DNA of 64,000 nt from Bacteroidales bacterium (GTDB taxonomy: Bacteria; Bacteroidota; Bacteroidia; Bacteroidales; UBA932): assembly GCA_017427385.1 (NCBI GenBank), contig JAFRSW010000022.1:172851-236850 (forward strand), in the 5' to 3' direction. The notes under the pieces were generated by a model. The model was given only the letters and a program-made list of their open reading frames with translations. It had not been told where the DNA came from and ran no database searches. Shown in pieces: positions 35,348 to 44,804 of this stretch (its first letter is position 1; each line of letters begins with the position of its first letter). The translations under genes and the position numbers were made by a program.

Positions 35348-36830
35348 GTATCTGGACGCTTTCGGCGTGAGCGCGGAGCAGTTGCAGGCTCTCGTCGGCG
35401 AAGGGTTGCGCAGCGGCGGGGACTGGTGCGACCTGTTTTTCGAAGACACTTCCTATTCCGAACTGATGCTGCGCGACGGCGAAGTTTCTGCCGGAGGATC
35501 CCATATAGATTATGGGTGCGGTATCCGCGTGCTTTGCGGGGAGAAGACAGGGTATGCTTATGCCGAGAGGACGGACATGCCGTCGCTGATTGCCGCTGCA
35601 CGCAGCGCCTCCGCCATTTCTCAGACAGGGGCCGGAGGGGTTGTGGCACGTAAACAATTGAAATATAACCAATTACCAGAAGAGCCTCTGACACCGCAAG
35701 GTCAGAGGCATTTCGAGCAAAATACTGCCGTTCAGACAGTTAGCCGCCACGGCCAATTATACCCCCAGCGTGAAGACTGGCGGAATAGCCGGGCGGCGGA
35801 GCTGGTGCCTGTATTAAGAAAGTTAGAAAGCTTGATCCGCGCCAAAGACACCAGCGTGCACAAAGTAATAGCCATGCTTGCCTGGCAGGTCAGCGACATC
35901 CTGATGTACAATTCTCTGGGCGAAACCACCACCGATACCCGCCCCGTGGGCAGTCTCTCCGTCACGGTCATTTTCGTCCGCGGCAGCCAGACCGAGATGA
36001 ACAACGCCTCCCGCAGTTTCCGCATGGGTGTAGAGATGATAACCGACTCCCTGCTGGAAGAACTTGCCACCCAGGTTACCGCGGGCATGGACGAGCGCTT
36101 CGACGCACGCAGGCCCAAAGGAGGCAAGATGCCCGTGGTGATGGCCGCAGGGGCATCCGGCATACTCCTCCACGAGGCCATGGGCCATGCTTTCGAGGCG
36201 GATTTCAACCGCAAGGGGCAGAGCATCTTCGCAGATAAGATGGGCAAGCGGGTGGCCGCCAAGGGCATCAACATCCTGGACGATGCCACCATCCCCTTCA
36301 ACCGGGGAGCTGTACGCGTAGACGACGAGGGCGTGCCCGGGCAAAAGACTTATATGGTGGAGGATGGCATACTGCGCAGCTACCTGCACGACCGCATCAG
36401 CGCAGCATACTACGGCGTGGCCCCCACCGGAAACGGCCGGAGGGAATCCTTCCGCTACAACCCCATCCCCCGCATGCGCTGCACCTACATGGAAAGCGGG
36501 CGGGACGGCAGCTGCCAGGACCTGATCGCCGGAGTGAAGAAGGGTATCTTCGTGGACCAGTTCTCCAACGGCGAGGTGAAGATCGGCGAGGGGGATTTCA
36601 CCTTCTACGTGAAGAGCGGGCGCCTCATCGAAAACGGCCGCCTGACCATGCCGGTGAAGGATATCAACATAGTAGGAAACGGCCCTCGGGCGCTGGCGGA
36701 CATAGTCGGCGTGGCCGGGGACCTCAAGATAGACGACAGCACCTGGACCTGCGGCAAGGAGCAGAGCGCCTTCGTGAGCTGCGGCATCCCCAGCGTGCTT
36801 GTGAAAGAACTTACCGTGGGAGGAGAGTGA
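35328..36830 (+). CDS. tldD: TldD-type metalloprotease subunit
   Basis: Peptidase of 500 residues of the TldD/PmbA family; with TldE it degrades unfolded or modified peptides. LHEAMGHAFEAD carries the HExxxH zinc motif (nucleotides 36171-36188). I choose the ATG at 35328 (MKTSSSEYL), 20 nt inside the kinase gene, as earlier in-frame codons add no family sequence. The stretch at about 35645-35830, between the N-terminal helices and the core, is AT-richer than its surroundings and holds a perfect 9-bp inverted repeat (35684-35692 with 35701-35709). Confidence 0.9.
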   Translation: MKTSSSEYLDAFGVSAEQLQALVGEGLRSGGDWCDLFFEDTSYSELMLRDGEVSAGGSHIDYGCGIRVLCGEKTGYAYAERTDMPSLIAAARSASAISQTGAGGVVARKQLKYNQLPEEPLTPQGQRHFEQNTAVQTVSRHGQLYPQREDWRNSRAAELVPVLRKLESLIRAKDTSVHKVIAMLAWQVSDILMYNSLGETTTDTRPVGSLSVTVIFVRGSQTEMNNASRSFRMGVEMITDSLLEELATQVTAGMDERFDARRPKGGKMPVVMAAGASGILLHEAMGHAFEADFNRKGQSIFADKMGKRVAAKGINILDDATIPFNRGAVRVDDEGVPGQKTYMVEDGILRSYLHDRISAAYYGVAPTGNGRRESFRYNPIPRMRCTYMESGRDGSCQDLIAGVKKGIFVDQFSNGEVKIGEGDFTFYVKSGRLIENGRLTMPVKDINIVGNGPRALADIVGVAGDLKIDDSTWTCGKEQSAFVSCGIPSVLVKELTVGGE

Positions 36831-36831
36831 T

Positions 36832-38238
36832 ATGCTGGAGAAGGATGAAAAGATATTGACGCGCGAGTGCCTGAAGATGGCGTTGGAGGCCGGTGCTTCC
36901 AAGGCCAGGGCGAGCCTGAGCAAGAATACGATGAATATCGTGGCGACGCTCGACGGCGAGGTGGACAAGATTACTGCATGCCTGGACCGCAGCATTAACG
37001 TGAACCTTTTCGTAGACGGACGCTACGGCACTTTCTCTACCAATAAACTGGACGCTGACTCTCTTCGGAGCTTTATAGTCCGGGCCGTGGAGACCACACG
37101 CATGCTGGCTCCGGACCCGTGCCGGGACCTGCCTGAGCCTTCCCGTACTGCGAAGGATGCGGTAGACGGTTCTGAACTGGGAATCTGCGATCCGGCATGG
37201 CGTTCCATCACTCCGGAACAGCGGATAGCCTTTGCCCTCGATAATTGCTGCGGCAGGACGTGTTCCTCCGCCTCGCTACCGCCACGCACAAGGCCCGCTC
37301 AACAATCTTCGTCGGAGGAACACGTCCTGCCGCAGCCAAAGAACAACTGGAAACTGATTTCCGAGGAGGGCGAGTATTCCGATTCGGAGTATTGGAACTA
37401 CGTGGTGGACACGCAGGGCACGGAAGTCCTCCATGCCGAAACCTCTTTCGAGTTCTTTACGGAATTGACCATTCAGGATTCCCGCGGCCGCAAATACAGC
37501 GGCGGATGGTGGGAGGCCGCTCCCCTTCTGAAGGATTTCCATCCCGAAAAAGTGGCTCCAGCGGCCCTGGAAGAGGCAGTGATGCAGATCGGCCCCAGGC
37601 GCTGCCGTAGCGGGAAGTACCGCGCGGTAATTGACAGCGAAGTGTCCCAGAAAGTGCTGAATCCCATACTGAATGCGCTCAATGCATTCAACATCCAGCA
37701 GAAGAATTCCTTCCTGACCGATGCCCTCGGCAAGCAGGTCTTCCCTGCCGGGCTGGACATCATGGACATGCCGCGCATCCCCGGCGAGGCCTGCGGCAAG
37801 ATGTTCGATTCGGAAGGCGTGGCTACGGCAAATCATTATATTGTGAAGGATGGAGTTGTGCAGGAGTTCTTCGTGAACACCTACATGGCGAACAAGCTCG
37901 GCGTCGCGCCCACCATCGAGGATGCCATGAGACCGGTTATTTGTAGATTCGGCAACGGTGTTTCCAGACAAGATATCATGAAAACCTGCGGGGACGGGAT
38001 TTTGATAACCGATTTCTGCGGGGGGAACAGCAATCCCGCGACGGGAGATTTTTCGTATGCGATTCAGGGATACAGATTCAAAGATGGCAAGATAGTCCAT
38101 CCGGTGCGGGAGATGCTGATTACGGGAAATATCTTAGATTTGTGGTCGCGCCTGCTCGCGGCCGGCGATGACGCCCGCCGCTGCCGCGCCAAACTGACTC
38201 CCACCCTGGCATTCGATCAAGTAGATTTTAGTGGATAG
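36832..38238 (+). CDS. TldE/PmbA-type metalloprotease partner with an in-frame palindromic insertion
   Basis: TldD/PmbA family protein of 468 residues, starting 1 nt after tldD. It lacks the HExxxH zinc motif, as expected of the TldE subunit, and retains GGNSNPATGDFSYAIQGY near the C-terminus. Residues about 139-168 (RTCSSASLPPRTRPAQQSSS and what follows) have no counterpart in the family and correspond exactly to a 90-bp element with perfect 24-bp inverted ends. The reading frame is kept through it, so the protein is probably still made, with a surface loop there. Confidence 0.88.
   Translation: MLEKDEKILTRECLKMALEAGASKARASLSKNTMNIVATLDGEVDKITACLDRSINVNLFVDGRYGTFSTNKLDADSLRSFIVRAVETTRMLAPDPCRDLPEPSRTAKDAVDGSELGICDPAWRSITPEQRIAFALDNCCGRTCSSASLPPRTRPAQQSSSEEHVLPQPKNNWKLISEEGEYSDSEYWNYVVDTQGTEVLHAETSFEFFTELTIQDSRGRKYSGGWWEAAPLLKDFHPEKVAPAALEEAVMQIGPRRCRSGKYRAVIDSEVSQKVLNPILNALNAFNIQQKNSFLTDALGKQVFPAGLDIMDMPRIPGEACGKMFDSEGVATANHYIVKDGVVQEFFVNTYMANKLGVAPTIEDAMRPVICRFGNGVSRQDIMKTCGDGILITDFCGGNSNPATGDFSYAIQGYRFKDGKIVHPVREMLITGNILDLWSRLLAAGDDARRCRAKLTPTLAFDQVDFSG
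37247..37336. repeat. Perfect 24-bp inverted repeat inside the tldE gene
   Basis: Arms 37247-37270 and 37313-37336 are perfect reverse complements separated by 42 nt. The element is open in the tldE frame. It resembles in concept the palindromic elements inserted in frame within Rickettsia genes; no second copy was noticed in this window. Confidence 0.85.
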
Positions 38239-38241
38239 AAT

Positions 38242-38862
38242 ATGAAAATAGAACAGAACAAAGTTGTAGCAGTTGCATACTGCCTCACGGTAGAAGGAAA
38301 GGTAATAGACCAGAGCCCCGAGGGGCATCCGCTGGAGTACATCCACGGCACCCACATGATGATCGCCGGCTTCGAGAAGGGCCTGGAAGGCCATGAACCC
38401 GGTGACAAGTTCGGCATCGAGGTCAGCCCGGAAGAGGGCTACGGCACCGTGAATCCCCAGCTGCGTTTCGACATCCCCAAGACCGCATTCATGGTCGGCG
38501 GCGTGCTGCGTGAAGATCTTCTCAAACCCGGGACCGTCGTTCCCATGTTCAACAGCACGGGTCACGTGGTGCAGGGCACCGTGGCGGAAGTGAAGGAGGA
38601 AAGCGTCACGATGGATTTCAACCATCAGCTTGCCGGAAAGCATCTTCACTTCGACGTGGAGGTAGTTTCCGTGCGGGATGCCACCCAGAAAGAGCTTGAC
38701 GAGGGCCTTCACGGAGAGTATCTGCCGCTGGAGGAAGAGGAAGGCCATTGCTGCCATGGAAAGGGCGGTTGCCACAAGCATGACGGAGATGGCGAATGCT
38801 GCCAAAAAGGCAGTGACGAATGCTGCCACAAGGGCGAGCATGATTGTTGCAGCAAGAACTGA
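38242..38862 (+). CDS. slyD: FKBP-type peptidyl-prolyl isomerase SlyD
   Basis: Cytoplasmic prolyl isomerase and metallochaperone of 206 residues. The FKBP core shows YCLTVEGKVIDQSPEGHPLEYIHG and GFEKGLEGHEPGDKF, split by the IF chaperone domain (about 65-130, GYGTVNPQLRFDIPK). The last 40 or so residues form a metal-binding tail unusually rich in Cys-Cys and His pairs (GHCCHGKGGCHKHDGDGE and similar), likely for nickel or zinc. It starts 3 nt after tldE. Confidence 0.93.
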   Translation: MKIEQNKVVAVAYCLTVEGKVIDQSPEGHPLEYIHGTHMMIAGFEKGLEGHEPGDKFGIEVSPEEGYGTVNPQLRFDIPKTAFMVGGVLREDLLKPGTVVPMFNSTGHVVQGTVAEVKEESVTMDFNHQLAGKHLHFDVEVVSVRDATQKELDEGLHGEYLPLEEEEGHCCHGKGGCHKHDGDGECCQKGSDECCHKGEHDCCSKN

Positions 38863-38868
38863 TTCGTA

Positions 38869-39909
38869 ATGAAAACCGCCGTAGTCGTACTTAACTGGAA
38901 CACAAAGGATTACCTCAGGGCCTTCATCCCCGGGCTGCTGCATTCGTGCCAGCAGGCGAGGGCGGACCTGATAGTGGCCGACAGCGGATCCACCGACGGC
39001 AGCCGCGAGGTGCTGGAGCAGGAATTCCCCGAAGTCCAGACTATCCTTTTGGACGGTAACTACGGCTTTACAGGCGGCTACAACAAGGCTTTCGAAGCTC
39101 TTGAAGGCCGGAACTACGATTATTATGTTCTTATCAACTCCGACATCGAGGTTGAGGACGGATGGCTGGAGCCCCTCATGAACTGGATGGAAACGCATCC
39201 GGAATGCGGCATCTGCGGACCCAAACTCCACGGTTTGCTGCAGGATTCCGGCGGGCGGTACATCCGCAGCTGCCGCTTCGAATATGCCGGTGCAGCCGGA
39301 GGCCTGCTGGATGCCTTCGGATTCCCCTATTGCCGCGGCCGCGTGCATCATAAGGTAGAAGAAGACCACGGTCAATATGATAACGCAGATCCTGACGTTC
39401 TCTGGGTTACCGGAGCCTGCCTGCTCATCCGCGCAAGCCTCTGGAAGCAGTTGGGAGGCCTGGACGACCGTTTCTTCGCCCACATGGAGGAGATCGACCT
39501 CTGCTGGCGCGCTCAGCTTGCCGGATGGAAGGTGAACGTTGTGCCACAGTCGCTTGTCTGGCACCTGGGCGGAGGCACACTTCCCACCACCTCGCCGTTC
39601 AAACTGAAACTCAACTTCCGAAACAACCTCCTTACGCTGGAGAAGAACCTGACAGGCACCTGCATCACGCAGGGATGCACACCCGAAAAAGCGCAGAGGA
39701 GAACGGCGCGCTTCATGCGCATACGCGCAATTTTGGATAATTGCGCGAGAATTGCTTATTTTTGCATCGGCAAGCCCGATCTTGCGAAGGCGGTCCGTGA
39801 TGCCCACAAAGAATGGAAGGAACTGCGTAAGCAAGAAGGCATACCTGCACCCACGCCTGCTGAAGGCGCAAAAGTGGCAGGCCTGACACATAAACTGATT
39901 ATAATTTAG
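38869..39909 (+). CDS. Glycosyltransferase family 2 protein
   Basis: Inverting GT-A glycosyltransferase of 346 residues. VVVLNWNTKDYLRAFI at the N-terminus, IVADSGSTDGSREVL, and YYVLINSDIEVEDGWL with the DxD-like metal motif are diagnostic. MEEIDLCWRAQLAGW is the later ED-type catalytic region. It resembles rhamnosyltransferase-type GT2 enzymes of cell-surface polysaccharides, but donor and acceptor cannot be read from sequence. Placement between slyD and trkA gives no pathway hint. Confidence 0.9.
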   Translation: MKTAVVVLNWNTKDYLRAFIPGLLHSCQQARADLIVADSGSTDGSREVLEQEFPEVQTILLDGNYGFTGGYNKAFEALEGRNYDYYVLINSDIEVEDGWLEPLMNWMETHPECGICGPKLHGLLQDSGGRYIRSCRFEYAGAAGGLLDAFGFPYCRGRVHHKVEEDHGQYDNADPDVLWVTGACLLIRASLWKQLGGLDDRFFAHMEEIDLCWRAQLAGWKVNVVPQSLVWHLGGGTLPTTSPFKLKLNFRNNLLTLEKNLTGTCITQGCTPEKAQRRTARFMRIRAILDNCARIAYFCIGKPDLAKAVRDAHKEWKELRKQEGIPAPTPAEGAKVAGLTHKLIII

Positions 39910-39916
39910 CACGGCC

Positions 39917-41278
39917 ATGAGAATAGTAATCCTGGGAGCAGGCAGAGTAGGTTCGCACCTCGCGAAAATGCTGAGGGGCGAAGAAAATGACATCACCATC
40001 ATCGACGACAACGATGCACGCCTTTCCAAACTCCGCACATCCATAGATGTACGTACCATGCAGGGTAATCCTTCATCTACGCTGATCCTTAAAAAAGCGG
40101 GAGTGGATAAATGCGACCTTTTCATTGCCGTGTACCCCGCCGAGCTTCAGGAAACCAACATAGTGGGCGCCCTGCTCGCAAAGCGTCTGGGAGCCGCCAA
40201 GGTGCTGGCAAGAGTTAACGACGAAGAGTATCTCTCTTCCGACAATCGCCTGATGTTCAACGAACTGGGCATCGAACTCCTGTTCTATCCCGAGCGTATC
40301 GCGGCCGACGAGATAGTGGCCCAACTCAAGCGCACTACCACTTCCGAAACCATGGAATTCGGCCGTGGACAGCTCACCATCTCACTTTTCAGACTCGATG
40401 AGAATTCTCCCCTGCTGGACCTGAGACTCTCCGAGTTCGTGCAGAAACTCACCAGGGAAGAAGCAGAACAGTTCCGCATCATAGCCATCGGCCGCGGAGG
40501 CAACACCATCATTCCCGGGCCGGATACAGTCTTCCAGTACAACGATATGGTGTTCACTTTCTCCCGCCAGGAAGGTATCGACCTGCTGATCAAGTACTTC
40601 GGGCAGAGCACTATACAGGTGCAGAAAGTGATGATAGTCGGCGGAAACGAGATAGCCGCCATGCTCGCGGCCGACCTGTTCGCCAACGGCATAGAGGTCA
40701 AACTGATAGAGATAGACCATAACCGCTGCCTGGAACTCTCCGAAAAACTCGACGACGAGATCGAAGTCGTGAACGGCGACGGACGCAACTCCGACCTGCT
40801 GTTCGATGAAGGCATCAACGAGTGCGACGCCTTCGTGGCACTTACCGGAAGCGACGAGACCAACGTGCTCACCTGCGTGGTGGCCAAGAAGATGGGAGTT
40901 CCCCGCACCGTGGCAGAAGTGGAGAACACCGAGTACGTGCGCCTGGCAGAAGAGATGGGCGTGGACAGCGTTATCAACAAGAAACTCATCACCGCTGCCA
41001 ACATCTACCGATTCACCCTGGGCGGCAAGGCCCGTTTTGTGAAATACATGCGCGGCACCAACGCCGAGGTGGTGGAATACACCGCAACGGCCGGCATGCC
41101 CATCACCAAGAAGCCCCTGAAAGACATTTCATTCCCCGCCGGCGCCATAGTCGGTGGTATCATCCGCGGCGATGAAGCCTTCGTCGCTGTGGGCGACACC
41201 CAGATCCAGGAAGGAGACCGGGTGGCAGTTTTCGCAGTTCCCGAGAGCCTGAAGGCCCTCGATAAACTTTTCAAGTAA
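39917..41278 (+). CDS. trkA: Trk system potassium uptake regulatory protein TrkA
   Basis: Cytoplasmic gating subunit of a Trk/Ktr potassium channel, 453 residues, with duplicated RCK halves. The first Rossmann fold begins MRIVILGAGRVGSHLA (GxGxxG), the second QKVMIVGGNEIAAMLAADL near residue 235. Each is followed by a TrkA-C domain. Trk membrane subunit trkH is not next to it; the following gene encodes a DUF389 membrane protein 6 nt downstream. Confidence 0.94.
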   Translation: MRIVILGAGRVGSHLAKMLRGEENDITIIDDNDARLSKLRTSIDVRTMQGNPSSTLILKKAGVDKCDLFIAVYPAELQETNIVGALLAKRLGAAKVLARVNDEEYLSSDNRLMFNELGIELLFYPERIAADEIVAQLKRTTTSETMEFGRGQLTISLFRLDENSPLLDLRLSEFVQKLTREEAEQFRIIAIGRGGNTIIPGPDTVFQYNDMVFTFSRQEGIDLLIKYFGQSTIQVQKVMIVGGNEIAAMLAADLFANGIEVKLIEIDHNRCLELSEKLDDEIEVVNGDGRNSDLLFDEGINECDAFVALTGSDETNVLTCVVAKKMGVPRTVAEVENTEYVRLAEEMGVDSVINKKLITAANIYRFTLGGKARFVKYMRGTNAEVVEYTATAGMPITKKPLKDISFPAGAIVGGIIRGDEAFVAVGDTQIQEGDRVAVFAVPESLKALDKLFK

Positions 41279-41284
41279 TCGGCC

Positions 41285-42625
41285 ATGAAAATTTCTGAAT
41301 GGATAGGCCAGTACATGCGGGATACCGCAAATCTGAGCGGCCAGCTGGACGTTGACAAGGCTGCGGCGAACATTCGCAGCAACATCTATTTCCGCGGCCC
41401 TAATGTCTGGATCCTTGCATTCTCCATCATCATAGCATCCGTGGGCCTCAACGTCAACTCCACGGCTGTGATCATCGGCGCCATGCTCATCTCGCCTGTC
41501 ATGGGCCCTATCATAGGCATGGGACTGGGTCTCGGCGTGAACGATACCCGCCTTCTGGGAGACAGCCTGCGCAACCTGCTTATAATGGTGATTATCAGCT
41601 TGATAGCATCATCGCTCTTCTTCCTGCTCTCTCCGCTCAACCTGGCTAACCCTACCGAATTGCTGGCACGCACCTCACCTTCCATCTACGACGTGCTCAT
41701 AGCCCTCTTCGGCGGATTCGCAGGCATACTGGAACAGGCCCGCAAGGAAAAGGGAACCGTGATGTCGGGCGTAGCCATCGCCACGGCGCTCATGCCCCCG
41801 CTATGCACCGCCGGCTTCGGCCTCGCGAAGTGGAACATGCACTACTTCTTCGGCGCGATGTACCTCTTCACCATCAACGCCATCTTCATCATGTTCGCTA
41901 CCTATCTGGCATGCAAGTACCTGCATTTCCACCAGAAGAGCTTCGCCGACGAGAGGACCGCACGCCGCACCCGCACAGTGATCACCGCAGTAGTGCTGCT
42001 CGTCACCGTGCCCAGCATATGGTCTGCGTTCATCATGATACGCAACAACAACTTCACCACGAACGCCCAGACTTTCGTAAGTGAAAACCGGATGGTCGCA
42101 CGCAGCTACATCTACGACTACAAAATCAGCAACGGCAGCGACCGGGCGGTAACCCTGTATCTTTCCGGAGAAGCGCTTAACGATCAAGAACGCCTGGACC
42201 TCGTGGAACTCGCCGGCAAATATGGCATCAAGGCCAACGAGCTGAAAATCAAGGAAAACGCCGTGGATTCCGACGACCAGTCCAAGAAGCTCGTGGAAGG
42301 CATTTACGAGCGTTTCGACCGGCAGCTTGAAACCAAGGAGAACGAGATCCTAGCCCTGCAGGCGACGGTGGATTCCCTCAACGGCAAACGTATCCCCTAC
42401 GAACAGATTACCGCCGAAACCATCGCACAGTATCCTTCCGTCACCGGCCTGCACCTTTCCCGCGGTGCAACGGTGGAAGCCGACAGCACCCGCACCGACG
42501 GTATCCTCGCCATTGTCTATTGCGACGATGAACTGTCGACGGAAAACAAGGTCCGGCTGGAGAACTGGCTCCGCGTGCGCCTCGGCGGCGACGTTTCGTT
42601 GAACTTGCTGACTATCAACAACTAA
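41285..42625 (+). CDS. DUF389 / TIGR00341 family membrane protein
   Basis: Inner-membrane protein of 446 residues. The family core is LNVNSTAVIIGAMLISPVMGPIIGMGLG (roughly residues 55-85), with further helices to about 250 and a soluble C-terminal part of about 190 residues. The function is unknown. The C-terminal half contains a coiled-coil-prone stretch (ETKENEILALQATVDSL). A strong terminator follows. Confidence 0.88.
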   Translation: MKISEWIGQYMRDTANLSGQLDVDKAAANIRSNIYFRGPNVWILAFSIIIASVGLNVNSTAVIIGAMLISPVMGPIIGMGLGLGVNDTRLLGDSLRNLLIMVIISLIASSLFFLLSPLNLANPTELLARTSPSIYDVLIALFGGFAGILEQARKEKGTVMSGVAIATALMPPLCTAGFGLAKWNMHYFFGAMYLFTINAIFIMFATYLACKYLHFHQKSFADERTARRTRTVITAVVLLVTVPSIWSAFIMIRNNNFTTNAQTFVSENRMVARSYIYDYKISNGSDRAVTLYLSGEALNDQERLDLVELAGKYGIKANELKIKENAVDSDDQSKKLVEGIYERFDRQLETKENEILALQATVDSLNGKRIPYEQITAETIAQYPSVTGLHLSRGATVEADSTRTDGILAIVYCDDELSTENKVRLENWLRVRLGGDVSLNLLTINN

Positions 42626-42633
42626 CCCATAAT

Positions 42634-42664
42634 CGTCTGGTGCATTTTCACCAGACGTTTTTTA
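42634..42664 (+). terminator. Rho-independent terminator after the DUF389 gene
   Basis: Perfect 9-bp stem (42634-42642 with 42649-42657), 6-nt loop, then a T-rich tail. It ends six bases before the next ATG at 42670. Confidence 0.92.
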
Positions 42665-42669
42665 TTAAT

Positions 42670-44688
42670 ATGCTGAAAATCAAGGCTATTGCGGCTGCGG
42701 CTGCTTTTGTGCTCCTGGCTGCGTGCAGCCAGGATGACAGCGTTATCAAGACCTGTATTCCCATCCGATTCACACCCCTCAACGTAGGGCAGGTCAAGCC
42801 CGAAGGATGGCTGCGAGATTGGGCGGAAGATGCCGCGAACGGCATCACGGGCCATCTGGACGAATACGAACAGGTCTTCGCGTACGGATGGCTGGGGCGC
42901 GATATCAGCGCCCGCCAAAGCGACGGCGACGGCAAGATCAGCAGCACGGGCTGGCTCCTCGAGCAGTGCGCCTACTGGCTGGACGGCGCCTTAAAACTTG
43001 GCTATCAACTCGGTGACACCGCCATCATCCGCAAAACCACCCAAAGGCTCGACGGCGTGGTGGACGGAGTCCTCAGCAGCCCCAACCACACCTTCATCTG
43101 GTGGAAAACGGATGATATAGTTAAGGAAGAGAACGGCGACGAAAGCAAGGGGTCCTTCAACAACTGGGCGCACGGCCTGATGGGGCGCTGCCTGATATCA
43201 TATTGGCAGGCCACCCACGACGAACGCATACTGAAAGCCCTGGAGAAGGTTTATTCCTCCGGCTACTACCTCAAACCCCCGCAGGACGATATCTACGGCC
43301 CGGAAGCCGGCCTCACACAGGGCATGGTGCGCGGGGCTGTAAACATAGATGCGATGAGCGAGACCTACCTGCTCACAGGCAACAAGGCCATACTGCAGAC
43401 CATGCTGGACTATGCCTCCGGGAAAACCCAGAAAGACGAGGAACAGCGCCTTCTGAATAAAAAAGACCGCTACGAGAGAATCTGGCAGGAAGCCACCATC
43501 CACGGAGTCACCTTCAACGAAGTTGCCCGAGTGCCCGCACTGCTCTCTCTCTGGACCGGCGACCGGCAGGAGCTGGAGGCCACCATCCACCTTATCGAAT
43601 GGGGCGACACCTTCAACGGTCTGCCCTATGGCGTAATTTCGGCTGAAGAGTGGATCTCCGGCATCGGCCCCTACCGCTACACCGAGACCTGCGACATCCC
43701 GGCTGCCATGTGGACCAAGACCTGGCTCCTGCGCATCACGGGAGATGCCCGCTGGGCCGACCAGGTTGAGCGCGCCTTTCTCAACGCCGGCCCTGTGCCC
43801 GTCAGCCGCGATTTCAAGACTATGAGCTACTACCAGAGCCCGAACCGCATCGACGAGGTCTTCCCTCCGGCGCCACCAGTCCCGGGCCCCGGCAGGCAGA
43901 TAATCTACTCTCCCACCGGCAACAAGACCCTCTGCTGCGTGGGCAGCAGCAACTGGATCATCCCCAACTACGTGCAGAACATGTGCATGGCCGCGGCCGG
44001 CGGCGGATACGCCTTCACCCTCTACGGCCCATGCAGCATCGAGGCGGACGGACTGGAGTTCAGCTGTGACACGGCATATCCCTTCGGGGATGAGATCCGC
44101 ATCAGCCTGAAGGCAGATAAGGCGCAGCATATCCCCCTGTATTTCAGGGTTCCGGAATGGTGCAAGGGCATGACGGTGACCGTCAACGGCAAGAGCGTGT
44201 CCGGCAGCTACTACGGCCGCTTCTTCCGCGTGAAACGCAAGTGGAAGGACGGCGACGAGATAGTGCTGACCCTGCCCATGCAACCCAAGATATATACGGT
44301 GGAAGACAACTGCTACCCGCAGAATCCCTATTTCACCAAGGCCCACTGGGGGCGCATCCATCCTTTCGCCGCCGACACGACCGCCGGAAGGAAGTACACC
44401 TGCGTGGATTACGGCCCACTGCTCTACGCCCTGCCGCTGTACGACATCGATGAGAACACCGTGGTTCCCGGCCAGAGAAGCGACTACACACTCAGTATTC
44501 AGGATGCTTCGCAAATAGAAGTGGTCTGTGCCGGGGAGATGCCCGCCCGCTGGGGCTGGCGCATCGAAGATGTTCCCGTCACTCTGCGCGCACCGGCCAT
44601 CGACACTCAGACCGACGCGTCCGCCACCATCACCCTGGTGCCCTATAACTGCACCAAGTTCAGGGTGTCGATGTTCAAAAATAATTAG
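42670..44688 (+). CDS. GH127-type (DUF1680) beta-L-arabinofuranosidase-like lipoprotein
   Basis: Lipoprotein of 672 residues (MLKIKAIAAAAAFVLLAAC, Cys19) with the DUF1680 alpha-alpha barrel. GH127-family features include KPEGWLRDWAED near the start, YTETCDIPAAMW and NKTLCCVGSSNWIIPNYV, whose cysteines match the zinc-thiolate active site of GH127 enzymes. The start at 42670 falls just after the terminator T-tract. It would remove arabinofuranose from pectic side chains or arabinoproteins. GH127, GH28 and GH141 occur together in pectin (RG-II) loci, consistent with the operon at 46087-52219. Confidence 0.88.
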   Translation: MLKIKAIAAAAAFVLLAACSQDDSVIKTCIPIRFTPLNVGQVKPEGWLRDWAEDAANGITGHLDEYEQVFAYGWLGRDISARQSDGDGKISSTGWLLEQCAYWLDGALKLGYQLGDTAIIRKTTQRLDGVVDGVLSSPNHTFIWWKTDDIVKEENGDESKGSFNNWAHGLMGRCLISYWQATHDERILKALEKVYSSGYYLKPPQDDIYGPEAGLTQGMVRGAVNIDAMSETYLLTGNKAILQTMLDYASGKTQKDEEQRLLNKKDRYERIWQEATIHGVTFNEVARVPALLSLWTGDRQELEATIHLIEWGDTFNGLPYGVISAEEWISGIGPYRYTETCDIPAAMWTKTWLLRITGDARWADQVERAFLNAGPVPVSRDFKTMSYYQSPNRIDEVFPPAPPVPGPGRQIIYSPTGNKTLCCVGSSNWIIPNYVQNMCMAAAGGGYAFTLYGPCSIEADGLEFSCDTAYPFGDEIRISLKADKAQHIPLYFRVPEWCKGMTVTVNGKSVSGSYYGRFFRVKRKWKDGDEIVLTLPMQPKIYTVEDNCYPQNPYFTKAHWGRIHPFAADTTAGRKYTCVDYGPLLYALPLYDIDENTVVPGQRSDYTLSIQDASQIEVVCAGEMPARWGWRIEDVPVTLRAPAIDTQTDASATITLVPYNCTKFRVSMFKNN

Positions 44689-44804
44689 CAAATAGCGACA
44701 TCCTTCGTGCAAGATTTGCAACTCTCCGGATTTATTACTAAAAACGCGGAAAGTATGCATCTTAGTATTATGCAAAAGCATCTATAAAAGAAAAAGATCA
44801 ATAT

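Noticed and set aside
37247-37336. The tldE palindrome as a rho-independent terminator or frameshift signal
   Set aside because: No T-tract follows, the loop is 42 nt, and the frame is open through the element with family sequence resuming directly after it.
39756-39763. A TATTTTTG string inside the glycosyltransferase gene as a promoter for trkA
   Set aside because: It is coding sequence, 150 nt from trkA; a single match to a loose motif in an AT-rich codon run is expected by chance.
38134-40125. A 663-codon minus-strand open frame across slyD and the glycosyltransferase
   Set aside because: Spans several sense genes and their boundaries; low-complexity translation without motif.
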